Below, one piece after another: positions 16,489 through 24,495 of a stretch of 35,585 nucleotides of DNA (positions within the stretch are counted from its first letter, which is position 1; every line of letters begins with the position of its first letter). Location of the stretch: the NCBI GenBank assembly GCA_903922455.1, contig CAIXTT010000312.1:1-35585 (forward strand), written 5' to 3'. Both the position numbers and the translations under genes were made by a program. The notes under the pieces are model-generated. The model searched no databases. It was given only the letters and a program-made list of their open reading frames with translations, and was not told where the DNA came from. The stretch comes from an uncultured Bacteroidota bacterium. Its GTDB lineage: Bacteria; Bacteroidota; Bacteroidia; AKYH767-A; OLB10.

Positions 16489-17394
16489 TTATTTTTCGAT
16501 TAGCGTTCTAATTCCTTCGTTAATCCCAATGAGTGGTTCCCAGCCAATGGACTTCAATTTGCTTACATCTGCTAATAAATGCATGCGTTCTACTTTGCGT
16601 ACACGATTAGGATCCACTTCAATTTCTATTTTCTCTCCTAACTCTGTTGTAAAAGCATCTACGATTTCAGTAACCGCATACTCTATACCACGCCCTAAAT
16701 TGAAGGTGTCAATTCCGGAGTTTACTTTTTGTAATAAAGTAGATACAGCATTGGCCATATCGGAAGTATGAATAAAATCACGCTTAGGAGTTAAATTTCC
16801 CAGGTTGATTTTTCGTAATCCACTATTAACTTGATTTTGTATTTCAGGAATCAGATGTGGATTGGTTTCGTTCGGACCAAAAGCATTGAAGAATCTACAA
16901 ATAATGGTTGGTGTACCAGTCATTAAATGAAATTCATTGCATAAATGTTCTCCTGTCAATTTACTTAAGCCGTAAACATCCAAAGGACCAGTTTGATGTT
17001 TCTCAGTTACCGCTTCGTCATATATGGGATATACTGCCGCTGTTGAAGCAAAAAATAATTTCTTTATTTTTTGCTTTTGGCAAGCCTGAAGAATATGTGT
17101 CGTACCACGAATATTTATGTCGCTCGACTCGTAAGGGTGTTGATTACAATAGGGGATAAAATGAACGGCAGCAAGATGAATTACTATGTCAGGTTGTATT
17201 ATTGCAAAGGCTTCATCAATTTTTTCCTTGTCTCGAATATCGATATGGAAGAAATGACTATCTGGCACTGAAATAAACGCTCTTTTTCCAAAGGAAAGAT
17301 TATCAATTACAAATATTTCATGATTTTCTTTTTGCAGTTTGTTGATCACAGCGCTGCCAATAAATCCTGCCCCCCCAGTGATAAGTGTTTTCAT
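16489..17394 (-). CDS. NAD-dependent epimerase/dehydratase (GalE-like extended SDR)
   Basis: A soluble extended short-chain dehydrogenase of 301 residues acting on a nucleotide sugar. The Rossmann motif TGGAGFIGSA is at about 6-15; DNLSFGKR is the second strand. FASTAAVYP supplies the catalytic Ser/Thr region and Y-G-L-S-K the YxxxK pair. FNAFGPNETN and TPKRDFIHTSDMANAV are substrate-binding signatures of the GalE/UDP-glucose 4-epimerase branch. The protein is somewhat shorter than E. coli GalE (338). It could be an epimerase or a dehydratase. It probably makes a precursor for the polymer of this cluster. It is 37 bp from the upstream GT gene, a gap that contains an 8-bp inverted repeat. Confidence 0.9.
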   Translation of the reverse strand: MKTLITGGAGFIGSAVINKLQKENHEIFVIDNLSFGKRAFISVPDSHFFHIDIRDKEKIDEAFAIIQPDIVIHLAAVHFIPYCNQHPYESSDINIRGTTHILQACQKQKIKKLFFASTAAVYPIYDEAVTEKHQTGPLDVYGLSKLTGEHLCNEFHLMTGTPTIICRFFNAFGPNETNPHLIPEIQNQVNSGLRKINLGNLTPKRDFIHTSDMANAVSTLLQKVNSGIDTFNLGRGIEYAVTEIVDAFTTELGEKIEIEVDPNRVRKVERMHLLADVSKLKSIGWEPLIGINEGIRTLIEK

Positions 17395-17410
17395 ATTTAT
17401 TTACTATAGT

Positions 17411-17439
17411 TTAATTGAGTCTTAATTTAGTTCAATTAA
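17411..17439. repeat. 8-bp inverted repeat between GT and SDR genes
   Basis: ttaattga (17411-17418) and tcaattaa (17432-17439) can form a stem with a 13-base loop. It overlaps the stop codon of the GT gene. It has no clear T-tract on the - strand, so it is not called a terminator. Confidence 0.3.
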
Positions 17440-18571
17440 GATTTTTCATTAATTCACTGTAATTATTTAATTGCGCATTTTTTGTAAAGTGTAGATTTAC
17501 CAGATTGATCATCCTAGATCGAGTTGTAAAATCAACATTCTGAATATTTGGTAAGGGTTTACCGTTAGCAATGATTCCACATTGATGCACTTTTACAAAA
17601 TCACTGTAATCGCCAATATTATTCGTGATAATTACCTGAAGACCTGCACTTAGATATTCTGCAAATTTTGTAGGCGATGCAACGCGATTGGTTACACTGT
17701 CTTCTCTGATTAATATTCCCATATCACAAGCCGATAAAACAATGGGTACCTCTTGATGATTCACCCATTTTTGCATGATTTGACCTGGGAATTCTTTTTC
17801 TAATTTCTGGATATTAGCTTCAGGCTTAGAAAGAAAAAGTACTTTATTATCTGATTTTTGATTTAAGAAGGGAGCCAGGTAATTGTATAATATAGAAAAG
17901 GACTGCCAACCAGCTGTAGAACCAGAATAAGCCAAAACAATGTCTTGAGACTGAAGCCCTATGTTTTCTCGTGCTTGCTTTTTCTCAATATCAGTCGGTG
18001 TTTTGGGTGAAAAGCTACTGTTTAAAGTGCATGGAATAACCACATGCTTTCCGGAGGCATAACTATATTGTTTATGCCAATAATCGATGAGTTTTTCCGT
18101 CACCGCAATTCGATAATCACTTTCAATTACTGCTCGTTGTTCGAGATGATCAATTTCTTTTTTCCATTGATCCACTACATTTACTTCATACTCTCTCCAT
18201 TCCGCAGCTATTGCACCCCTACCATCAAAACAAACGTTCTTTACACTTGTAGAATTTCTTATTTTAAGCGCCATATTGGCTGCGATAACATTTCGAGCAA
18301 TGATACTGGTAGGTCGTAAAAAAAAACAAAGAATCCACAATTGAAAAACATTTATTCTCCAATAGGTAGCCCTGGGTAACATAGGTAGAATGATTGCATT
18401 TGGTAATTCTTTCTTTATTATTTTTCTGCTACTGCTGAAATCATGTAATGAAATAAAGGCAACCAATCGAATGTTTGCATTTAGTTTAAGATTTAAAAAT
18501 GAAATTACATCAGCAACCTGACTAGAGAATACTCCAGATGGCGGTTCGGCATATGTTAAGTAAAATTTCAT
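17432..18571 (-). CDS. GT4-like glycosyltransferase
   Basis: A GT-B type glycosyltransferase of 379 residues, more divergent than its neighbours. The N-terminal domain starts MKFYLTYAEPPSGVFSSQVADV, and a middle stretch has NVCFDGRGAIAAEWREYEV, seen in several EPS glycosyltransferases. The donor domain has IVLAYSGSTAGWQSF, VPIVLSACDMGILIRE and SPTKFAEYLSAGLQVIIT, the last being the typical K-F-x-E-Y-L/M-A-x-G segment. It starts at ATG 18571 and is separated from the GT2 gene upstream by 19 bp. Assignment to the GT4 class rests on the C-terminal pattern and has moderate certainty; the sugar is unknown. Confidence 0.78.
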   Translation of the reverse strand: MKFYLTYAEPPSGVFSSQVADVISFLNLKLNANIRLVAFISLHDFSSSRKIIKKELPNAIILPMLPRATYWRINVFQLWILCFFLRPTSIIARNVIAANMALKIRNSTSVKNVCFDGRGAIAAEWREYEVNVVDQWKKEIDHLEQRAVIESDYRIAVTEKLIDYWHKQYSYASGKHVVIPCTLNSSFSPKTPTDIEKKQARENIGLQSQDIVLAYSGSTAGWQSFSILYNYLAPFLNQKSDNKVLFLSKPEANIQKLEKEFPGQIMQKWVNHQEVPIVLSACDMGILIREDSVTNRVASPTKFAEYLSAGLQVIITNNIGDYSDFVKVHQCGIIANGKPLPNIQNVDFTTRSRMINLVNLHFTKNAQLNNYSELMKNLN

Positions 18572-18590
18572 TTAAAATTTAAAGTGATTT

Positions 18591-19544
18591 TTAATGGATC
18601 GTATCGTTTGGTGGATTTACAATTCTACTTGCTAATTCGGCAATCCTAAATCCAAAAATATTATATACTGATAGATATTTTTTTGATGTAGAAAGTGTCG
18701 GTTCGTTAATCTTGATTTGTTGAATATATTTTTGATGTAATTTAATCGCTTCTTTTTTATTGTACTTGTAAAGAATGCGTATACTGTCAAACATGATTTT
18801 TCGAAATGATTCTAATCGCTGGGGTTTGAGCATAGAATTTGCCGATAAGTACTGGTAAATCCTTTCTCTTAAATTAATAAATCGAATCCATTTTCCAGCG
18901 GGATCCGATTTGGTAATGGATCCACTGATTCGTTCTCTGTTATAACTAATAATTTTTGAATCAAACAGTACTAAACTTCCAGAGACAAGCATCCTAAACA
19001 TTAAATCATATTCCTGGCTACTTAATAGTTCTTCTGTCCATCCCCTAACAGCAATTACATTTTCTCTTCGGTATAAATTGGATGTTGTAACTCCTAATCT
19101 TCCTTCTAAAAGGCCACACCATGAATCATCGGCAGGGAACGTATAGGTCTCAAATGTTCCATCAATATTTTTGTGTTGAAAGTCATTCACGATAATATCA
19201 GGTGAATAACTACATTCAGAAATAATTTTAATCTGATGTTCAAATTTATCTGGAAATAAAATGTCATCCGCATCAAAAAATTGGATAAAATCACCCTTCG
19301 CAATGGCTAAACCTCTATTCCGAGTATAAGTAGCACCTCTATTTTTTTCATTTAAATAGAGGAATATTTTGTTGGGAAATTTCTCTTGTAGGTTTCGTAT
19401 TATTTTAATCGTGTTATCAGTTGAGCCATCATCAATGCAGATAATTTCTCTAGCAGGATGAGTTTGATTAAGGACAGATTGTAATCCTTCCTCAATGTAT
19501 GTCTCAACATTGTAACAGGGAATTATGACGGAAATAGACACCAT
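18591..19544 (-). CDS. GT2 family glycosyltransferase
   Basis: A GT-A inverting glycosyltransferase of 317 residues. The start MVSISVIIPCYNVETYIEEGL and IICIDDGSTDNT are the hallmark nucleotide-binding segments, followed by NRGATYTRNRGLAIAKGDFI and the metal-binding D91-A-D-D94 (FFDADDILFPDK). A later conserved W-T-E-E-L-L-S-S-Q-E-Y-D-L-M-F-R segment holds the probable catalytic ED/QEYD acidic residues. The start codon overlaps the stop of the polysaccharide deacetylase gene by one base (TAATG), a translational-coupling arrangement. It is cytoplasmic and should add a sugar to the repeat unit; donor unknown. Confidence 0.92.
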   Translation of the reverse strand: MVSISVIIPCYNVETYIEEGLQSVLNQTHPAREIICIDDGSTDNTIKIIRNLQEKFPNKIFLYLNEKNRGATYTRNRGLAIAKGDFIQFFDADDILFPDKFEHQIKIISECSYSPDIIVNDFQHKNIDGTFETYTFPADDSWCGLLEGRLGVTTSNLYRRENVIAVRGWTEELLSSQEYDLMFRMLVSGSLVLFDSKIISYNRERISGSITKSDPAGKWIRFINLRERIYQYLSANSMLKPQRLESFRKIMFDSIRILYKYNKKEAIKLHQKYIQQIKINEPTLSTSKKYLSVYNIFGFRIAELASRIVNPPNDTIH

Positions 19545-20620
19545 TATTTCTGAACTGGTTTAAGTTTTAAATAATTATCTGCAATCTTCATATAGTCAGT
19601 TTCAATCTTGTGATTCTTATAAACTGATTTTAAGAATTTATCAAATATATAGAGATTATGACGCCCCAGCATTTTTGGGTGGGAGACAAGATGTAAAAAA
19701 TTCGTTTGAATTAAATGTTGTTTATAAATATAGAGCTTCATTAAACTTAAATTTTCAAACGAAGCTACTTCGTGGGTTCTACTGAAAATACTAATTCCTT
19801 TAGTAGAACGTGGTTGATGACCTTCAATTGGATAAGATGCTTGTCCTTCTCCCCTCCCATAATCTTTGTCTAAATTGAAAATATTAAGTAGTTTTTTATA
19901 AATTCTATCCAGTATATCTAGGTTTTTGGAAATTGGAATTAGCGAACTTCCAATTTGAATAAATTTTCCATTTAAATCTTCTTCTACCACTTTGTTTTCA
20001 AAATGATAGACATGATCTTTCGGTGCATCCGAATAGTCAAAGAATTGAGCATTTGAAAATTGATACAATCCATTAACAACGGTTAAATCATATAAAATTC
20101 CGTGTTCAATAAATTGATCCTTGATATCACTAAAAGGTTGAATGGACCATCCTCCTGCACGAAAGGCATTTATTTTATAGTTCGGAAAATGAGGAAGAAT
20201 AATATCTTTTAGTATTTGAACCGAAGAAGTGAAGACTTCCTTTTTGTCAACATTAGACAATTGATGGAATCGATATCTTGAAATATTCAATAAATCAAAT
20301 TCGCGCGTAGTTGGATCATAAATAGCATCTAACCAGTGTGGGTGAATATGAGGTTGAACATAATGTCCAGCTTTCACCATTTCGATCAATTGATTTCCTA
20401 TTTCTTTTAGATCTTCTAAGCATTCTGGATTTGTTTTCCCTTGTTCTTTTAATCGACATAAATAGGTAGCATCAACGAAAAAAACAGCTTTTGCACCATA
20501 TAGTTTTAATTTATCTAGCAAAAGTTGAGTTGGCTGTAGTATACAGTCTAAGGGACGGCCGCTTCTTCTTCCAAGAAAAAGTTCATAGTCAAAAGTGATG
20601 AGTAAGTTTTTTTTGCTCAT
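19544..20620 (-). CDS. polysaccharide deacetylase-like (NodB homology) protein
   Basis: A 358-residue protein with the metal-dependent carbohydrate deacetylase signature. The first motif is ITFDYELFLG with Asp11, the second is QPHIHPHW with His91 and His95 (H-x3-H), and a third has NAFRAGGWSIQP around the conserved Arg. Family members remove N-acetyl groups from sugar chains. There is no signal peptide, so either it acts on cytoplasmic precursors or it is related only in fold. The sequence is longer than classical NodB domains because of insertions. It ends at the TAATG overlap with the GT2 gene and follows the methyltransferase after 9 bp. A similar gene set occurs in some exosortase-linked exopolysaccharide loci. 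Confidence 0.82.
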   Translation of the reverse strand: MSKKNLLITFDYELFLGRRSGRPLDCILQPTQLLLDKLKLYGAKAVFFVDATYLCRLKEQGKTNPECLEDLKEIGNQLIEMVKAGHYVQPHIHPHWLDAIYDPTTREFDLLNISRYRFHQLSNVDKKEVFTSSVQILKDIILPHFPNYKINAFRAGGWSIQPFSDIKDQFIEHGILYDLTVVNGLYQFSNAQFFDYSDAPKDHVYHFENKVVEEDLNGKFIQIGSSLIPISKNLDILDRIYKKLLNIFNLDKDYGRGEGQASYPIEGHQPRSTKGISIFSRTHEVASFENLSLMKLYIYKQHLIQTNFLHLVSHPKMLGRHNLYIFDKFLKSVYKNHKIETDYMKIADNYLKLKPVQK

Positions 20621-20629
20621 AAAAGTATT

Positions 20630-21394
20630 TTAATATTTTGGTTTTACTTTAGGTTCTGCAATCAGCAGGTATCCGTTTTCAAATGTACGATTCCCCGGTT
20701 CATATGGCTTCGCATCATAAAGGTCAATGATTCTACCATCAAAACAATGTTCGTGGGTGATTATTTTATAATTATTTCGAAGTTTATGTTCAATTTTTCT
20801 GGGACTATATTCAACGTAGTATAAATCAGGGTATAAGGTGTCTTTTAAATTTAATGCATGTGGATATTGAATCAATAATTTCCCATCAGGCTCTAAAAGT
20901 AAGTGAACTTTTCTAAAAAAAGCCATCAAACGGCTGGGTGGCATAAATTCTAGAATGGAAACACTGTAAATAAGTTTGAATTTGTGATTAAAGTCATGGT
21001 TTAAAAAGTTATCTAAAATAATTGTTGCCGTCGGCATACGCTTTCTAGCCAGATTTACCATATCGTTGTTGATGTCTATTCCAGTTAAATCATATTTTCC
21101 TTCCCATCTTTTTAAGTACGCACCTGCGCCACACTCAATATCAAGAATTCGATCTCCCTCGTTGAGATTTTGTTCAACGAGTGTTTCCAATCGAACATGT
21201 ATTTTATCAATGGCTTCTTGTACAGTAGGCTTTTCAGAAAATCCTGCCATCTTTTGCAGACTTAAATTAGTATCGATCTTGTTGCGCTTGTAAGTTCCTA
21301 AACGAGATGTCAATATCGAATCTATCCCCAACTTAATGAAGATATTGTTCAACAAAATATTGTTAGTTAAGAAAAAAAATAATTTCGAAATCAT
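20630..21394 (-). CDS. class I SAM-dependent methyltransferase
   Basis: A 254-residue Rossmann-fold methyltransferase. Motif I is ILDIECGAGAYLKRW (residues about 83-97), in which Glu replaces the usual Gly in D-I/V-G-C-G-x-G. Motif II has LTGIDINNDMVNLARKR, and motif IV has FKLIYSVSILEFMPP. An extra N-terminal segment of about 80 residues, hydrophobic at the start (LFFFLTNNILLNNIFIKLGI), is present. It shares a boundary with the FemAB-like gene upstream without spacing (stop next to start). In this cluster it probably methylates a sugar hydroxyl or carboxylate of the repeat unit; the substrate is not deducible. Confidence 0.87.
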   Translation of the reverse strand: MISKLFFFLTNNILLNNIFIKLGIDSILTSRLGTYKRNKIDTNLSLQKMAGFSEKPTVQEAIDKIHVRLETLVEQNLNEGDRILDIECGAGAYLKRWEGKYDLTGIDINNDMVNLARKRMPTATIILDNFLNHDFNHKFKLIYSVSILEFMPPSRLMAFFRKVHLLLEPDGKLLIQYPHALNLKDTLYPDLYYVEYSPRKIEHKLRNNYKIITHEHCFDGRIIDLYDAKPYEPGNRTFENGYLLIAEPKVKPKY

Positions 21395-22408
21395 CTATGC
21401 GGCCATTAATTCTTGATCAATTATATCAGTCTTTATATCTCGGTTTTTGATTTTTTGTATTAAATCATAAACTTTTATTGTGGTATTTGCTAAATCCATT
21501 TTCCATAAGAAACCTTCCTTAAGATTTCCTCCAAAACCTTTTTTAAATCGAAACACACCTTCTAATGCTTCATGATGACTTCCTATTCGTACACCCACTA
21601 AGTCATATTTTTGAACTCCAATATCACGAAGTTTTTTCATGGTTTCATAGTGTAAATATTTTATTCCACCATACAATTTTGAAGTTCCTACAGATCCAGC
21701 ATGAGTACACAAGGAAGTATGTTTACTATAATTAATAAATATTGCACCAATAGGTTGGTCTCTATCATAAACCACAGCGGTCAATGTATTTTCATTGCCT
21801 AAGTATTTTCTGCAGTCATCAAAATATTTTTGGGTGTCTTGATGAATTCCTGCACGCTGAGTAGTCATGCTATACAAAGAGTAAAAATCTTTATGTACTT
21901 CTTCACCAAACTTCACTACAGCACCATTTTTTATACTGTGTTGAATCGCTTTTTTATACTTTGGATCGTATGAATTTAATAACTCCTCATCCGTGGCAAA
22001 TAAAGCCAATTGGGTGATGTATGTTCCAAACGGAATCCATTTTGCATTTTTTGGCACAGCAGAAATAATTCCTGCTGGATGTGGTTGAATAATGCGGTGA
22101 GCAATATGCTTTTTTGTCAATGTTTGAATGAGTCTATTGAAAAAAAGTAACTGCTCTGACGAATCTAGTTCTACTCCATTTCTTATGGGCGCATTTAATA
22201 ACTGAGCTTCACGAATAAACAATTTCGATTCAATGGCAATAGGTAGCCAAGCATTTAGTTCAACATCTTTTATCAATATAATATTTTTATTATATTGATA
22301 AAGGTAAAATTCTGAAAACCCAGATAAAAACTGGGCAGGCCAAACCTCACTATTTATTTCAGATGGTGGCAAGGAATAGTTTCTGTCTGTATAGCTATAT
22401 ATTTCCAT
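21395..22408 (-). CDS. FemAB/GNAT-like aminoacyl- or acyltransferase
   Basis: A 337-residue protein resembling the FemAB/peptidoglycan bridge branch of the GNAT fold. The visible features are the N-terminal strand with WPAQFLSGFSEFYLYQ, the central SYDPKYKKAIQHSIKNG segment where FemAB-like proteins carry a K-x3-I-R/Q-x-S motif, and the C-terminal half with KYDLVGVRIGSHHEALEGVFRFKKGFGG, ending in the F-K-x-G-F-G-G turn typical of the family. Such enzymes transfer amino acids from aminoacyl-tRNA or acyl groups. In a polysaccharide locus an aminoacylation or acylation of an amino sugar is plausible. Its ATG overlaps the stop of wecB (TAATG), so the two are coupled. Confidence 0.8.
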   Translation of the reverse strand: MEIYSYTDRNYSLPPSEINSEVWPAQFLSGFSEFYLYQYNKNIILIKDVELNAWLPIAIESKLFIREAQLLNAPIRNGVELDSSEQLLFFNRLIQTLTKKHIAHRIIQPHPAGIISAVPKNAKWIPFGTYITQLALFATDEELLNSYDPKYKKAIQHSIKNGAVVKFGEEVHKDFYSLYSMTTQRAGIHQDTQKYFDDCRKYLGNENTLTAVVYDRDQPIGAIFINYSKHTSLCTHAGSVGTSKLYGGIKYLHYETMKKLRDIGVQKYDLVGVRIGSHHEALEGVFRFKKGFGGNLKEGFLWKMDLANTTIKVYDLIQKIKNRDIKTDIIDQELMAA

Positions 22409-23529
22409 TATTGTATCGTTTCGTTTACTACAGATAATAGTTTTTTACAAATTTCAAGTATCCTTTCAGTTGAATGTCCGTCCCAAAGCGGTGGAACAGC
22501 TCCGGTTTTATACCGTCCCTCAATGATTTCATTAATTTTACCTTGAACTATCTTTATGTCAAATGGAACTAATTCATTGGTACCAATGGTAACGGTAGAA
22601 GGTCGCTCTGTATTGGGTCGGAGGGTAAGACACGAAACTCTTCGGAACGTTGTCTCCTCTTGTATTCCGCCACTATCGGTGATTACAAATTTACATTCAG
22701 AAGTAAGGCGTTGAAAGGCAAAATAATCCAAAGGCTCTGTTAGGATGAGTCGTTTGTTGTTTTTTACACGTTCGAGAAGCCCAAAATGTTCAATCTTACT
22801 TAATGTCCTTGGATGTATGGGGAATACTAAATCGTATTTCTGAGTAATGTATTCAATGATGTCAATGAGTTTCTCTAAGCCATCTTGATGATCCACCGTG
22901 GCAGGTCGATGCATAGTCATAAGAACATACTCTTTCGGAGTTAAATGATATTGTTCTAATACTCCGCTTTGTTGGATCTTATTTTCAAAACCAACGAGTG
23001 TATCGATCATGGTATTTCCAACAAAGTGAATTTTGTGTTTAGGTTTTCCCTCTTTCAATAAGTTGTCAATTCCACTTTGTTCGGTAACAAAAAAGTAATC
23101 ACTAATTTCATCCGTTAACAATCGATTTATTTCTTCTGGCATCCCTCTGTCTGAACTGCGCAGTCCACTTTCTAAATGGGCTACTTTTCGTCCTGTTTTG
23201 TAGGCAGTAAAAGCAGCCGCAAAAGTTGAATTCACATCGCCAACTACCACGACTAAAGCAGGATCAAAATCATTGATCACTGATTCAATGCGAATCATGA
23301 TTTCAGCCATTTGTTTGTTCGCAGTGTCCGGAGGAATATTTAAAAAGAAATCGGGCTCTAATTCAAATTGACGAAAAAACACATCCGCCATTTTATCGTC
23401 GTAGTGTTGTCCGGTATGAACAATCTTAATATCAAAAGGACGACCCATTTCTTCATTTACTTTTTTGAATCGAGTAATCTTGATAAAGTTAGGTCGAGTA
23501 CCTACAACAATGAGAATTTTATTATTCAT
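22408..23529 (-). CDS. wecB: UDP-N-acetylglucosamine 2-epimerase (non-hydrolysing)
   Basis: A 373-residue soluble enzyme that interconverts UDP-GlcNAc and UDP-ManNAc. The frame extends to a TTG at 23538, but the ATG at 23529 gives the standard start MNNKILIVVGTRPNFIK and is preferred. Family signatures include GTRPNFIK, HTGQHYDDKMADVFF, LVVVVGDVNSTFA, HLESGLRSSDRGMPEEINR, MTMHRPATVD and ITDSGGIQEETTF. The length matches WecB/MnaA (about 370-380). It lies between an SGNH-like gene (12 bp) and the FemAB-like gene (1-bp overlap). Presence of this enzyme indicates that the polymer contains ManNAc or a derivative, for example ManNAcA or a FucNAc-type product, although only the first step is visible here. 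Confidence 0.95.
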   Translation of the reverse strand: MNNKILIVVGTRPNFIKITRFKKVNEEMGRPFDIKIVHTGQHYDDKMADVFFRQFELEPDFFLNIPPDTANKQMAEIMIRIESVINDFDPALVVVVGDVNSTFAAAFTAYKTGRKVAHLESGLRSSDRGMPEEINRLLTDEISDYFFVTEQSGIDNLLKEGKPKHKIHFVGNTMIDTLVGFENKIQQSGVLEQYHLTPKEYVLMTMHRPATVDHQDGLEKLIDIIEYITQKYDLVFPIHPRTLSKIEHFGLLERVKNNKRLILTEPLDYFAFQRLTSECKFVITDSGGIQEETTFRRVSCLTLRPNTERPSTVTIGTNELVPFDIKIVQGKINEIIEGRYKTGAVPPLWDGHSTERILEICKKLLSVVNETIQ

Positions 23530-23541
23530 GTTCTTCAATTT

Positions 23542-24492
23542 TTACTTTTCTTTTTTAGATAAAATGATCCCATCTTTAATTAAATCTTCAATTAGCATTT
23601 TATTAAAACGGATGGTACCAATTTGATTCAAATGGGTTGGATCTGAATAAAAATTAATATTTCCCATTTCTTTGTAATTGGTATAGTCATAGTAAGGCAC
23701 ATTATATTTCTTTAATAATGGATTCACATCTGCTAAAAATTTATCATGATCTCTCATGGGGTAAATATGTGGAGTGGGATGTGAAACAGCTACGATTTTA
23801 ATTCCTTCTTTTCGACAATATTCCAATAATATTCGCAAATATTTTTTTTGACTCGGGACAGCATTATATTTCCAATTCATTTTAGCAATATCTTTTCTCT
23901 TGGGGTCTAATCTTTTGCTTGCCTTTAAATATCCATTACGATAACCGATGGTATCAGTGTTTAATGGTTCCATCGTTTTGTTAAAATAGCGCAACGTGAT
24001 CATGTTGAGGGCTCTAATGTCGCCAGACGAAAATGCAGTTGCAATCGCTGTTTTATCGTCATCTACATTCTGTATTATATCTGATTTAGATTCAATATCA
24101 TTGTTCGCAAAAACTTTATCAAACATGTCTAAAATTAATAAGTTGCAATTATCCTTATTGATATGGTTTTTTATTATTTGATAGGAGCACATCATGTGCT
24201 GATTACTCGTTCCAAGATTATACATTTCCAAGTCATTTAAAGAGAAAACAAGTGGATCATATCCCCTATAGGCGTGAGAAGATCCTAATACAATTACATC
24301 CCACTTCTTTGTTCTATCAAATTGTTGAAACTTAAGATGTGTTCCTCCCCCTTTCCATAAATTTCCTTGTGTAGCTCGGTAGAGGAAAGGAATCCCTCCT
24401 GGCTGAAAGAAAAATAATACAGCGAACAAGATCATGTACGCCGCGAAAAACGATGCCATGATGAGGAGTCCTTGTATGAGTATTTTTTTCAT
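23542..24492 (-). CDS. SGNH-like membrane-anchored acetyltransferase/hydrolase partner of MBOAT
   Basis: A 316-residue protein with one N-terminal hydrophobic helix (about 8-31) and a large extracytoplasmic domain. The block I motif is VIVLGSSHAYRGYDP with the candidate nucleophile Ser near residue 71. LLILDMFDKVF follows in the middle, and block V is DPTHLNQIG, giving the Asp-x-x-His pair. This is the layout of AlgJ/AlgX- or DltD-like SGNH proteins that work with an MBOAT enzyme. It starts 3 bp downstream of the MBOAT stop. Together they should transfer acetyl groups to the polymer in the periplasm. The family assignment is by motif only. Confidence 0.82.
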   Translation of the reverse strand: MKKILIQGLLIMASFFAAYMILFAVLFFFQPGGIPFLYRATQGNLWKGGGTHLKFQQFDRTKKWDVIVLGSSHAYRGYDPLVFSLNDLEMYNLGTSNQHMMCSYQIIKNHINKDNCNLLILDMFDKVFANNDIESKSDIIQNVDDDKTAIATAFSSGDIRALNMITLRYFNKTMEPLNTDTIGYRNGYLKASKRLDPKRKDIAKMNWKYNAVPSQKKYLRILLEYCRKEGIKIVAVSHPTPHIYPMRDHDKFLADVNPLLKKYNVPYYDYTNYKEMGNINFYSDPTHLNQIGTIRFNKMLIEDLIKDGIILSKKEK

Positions 24493-24495
24493 CTC

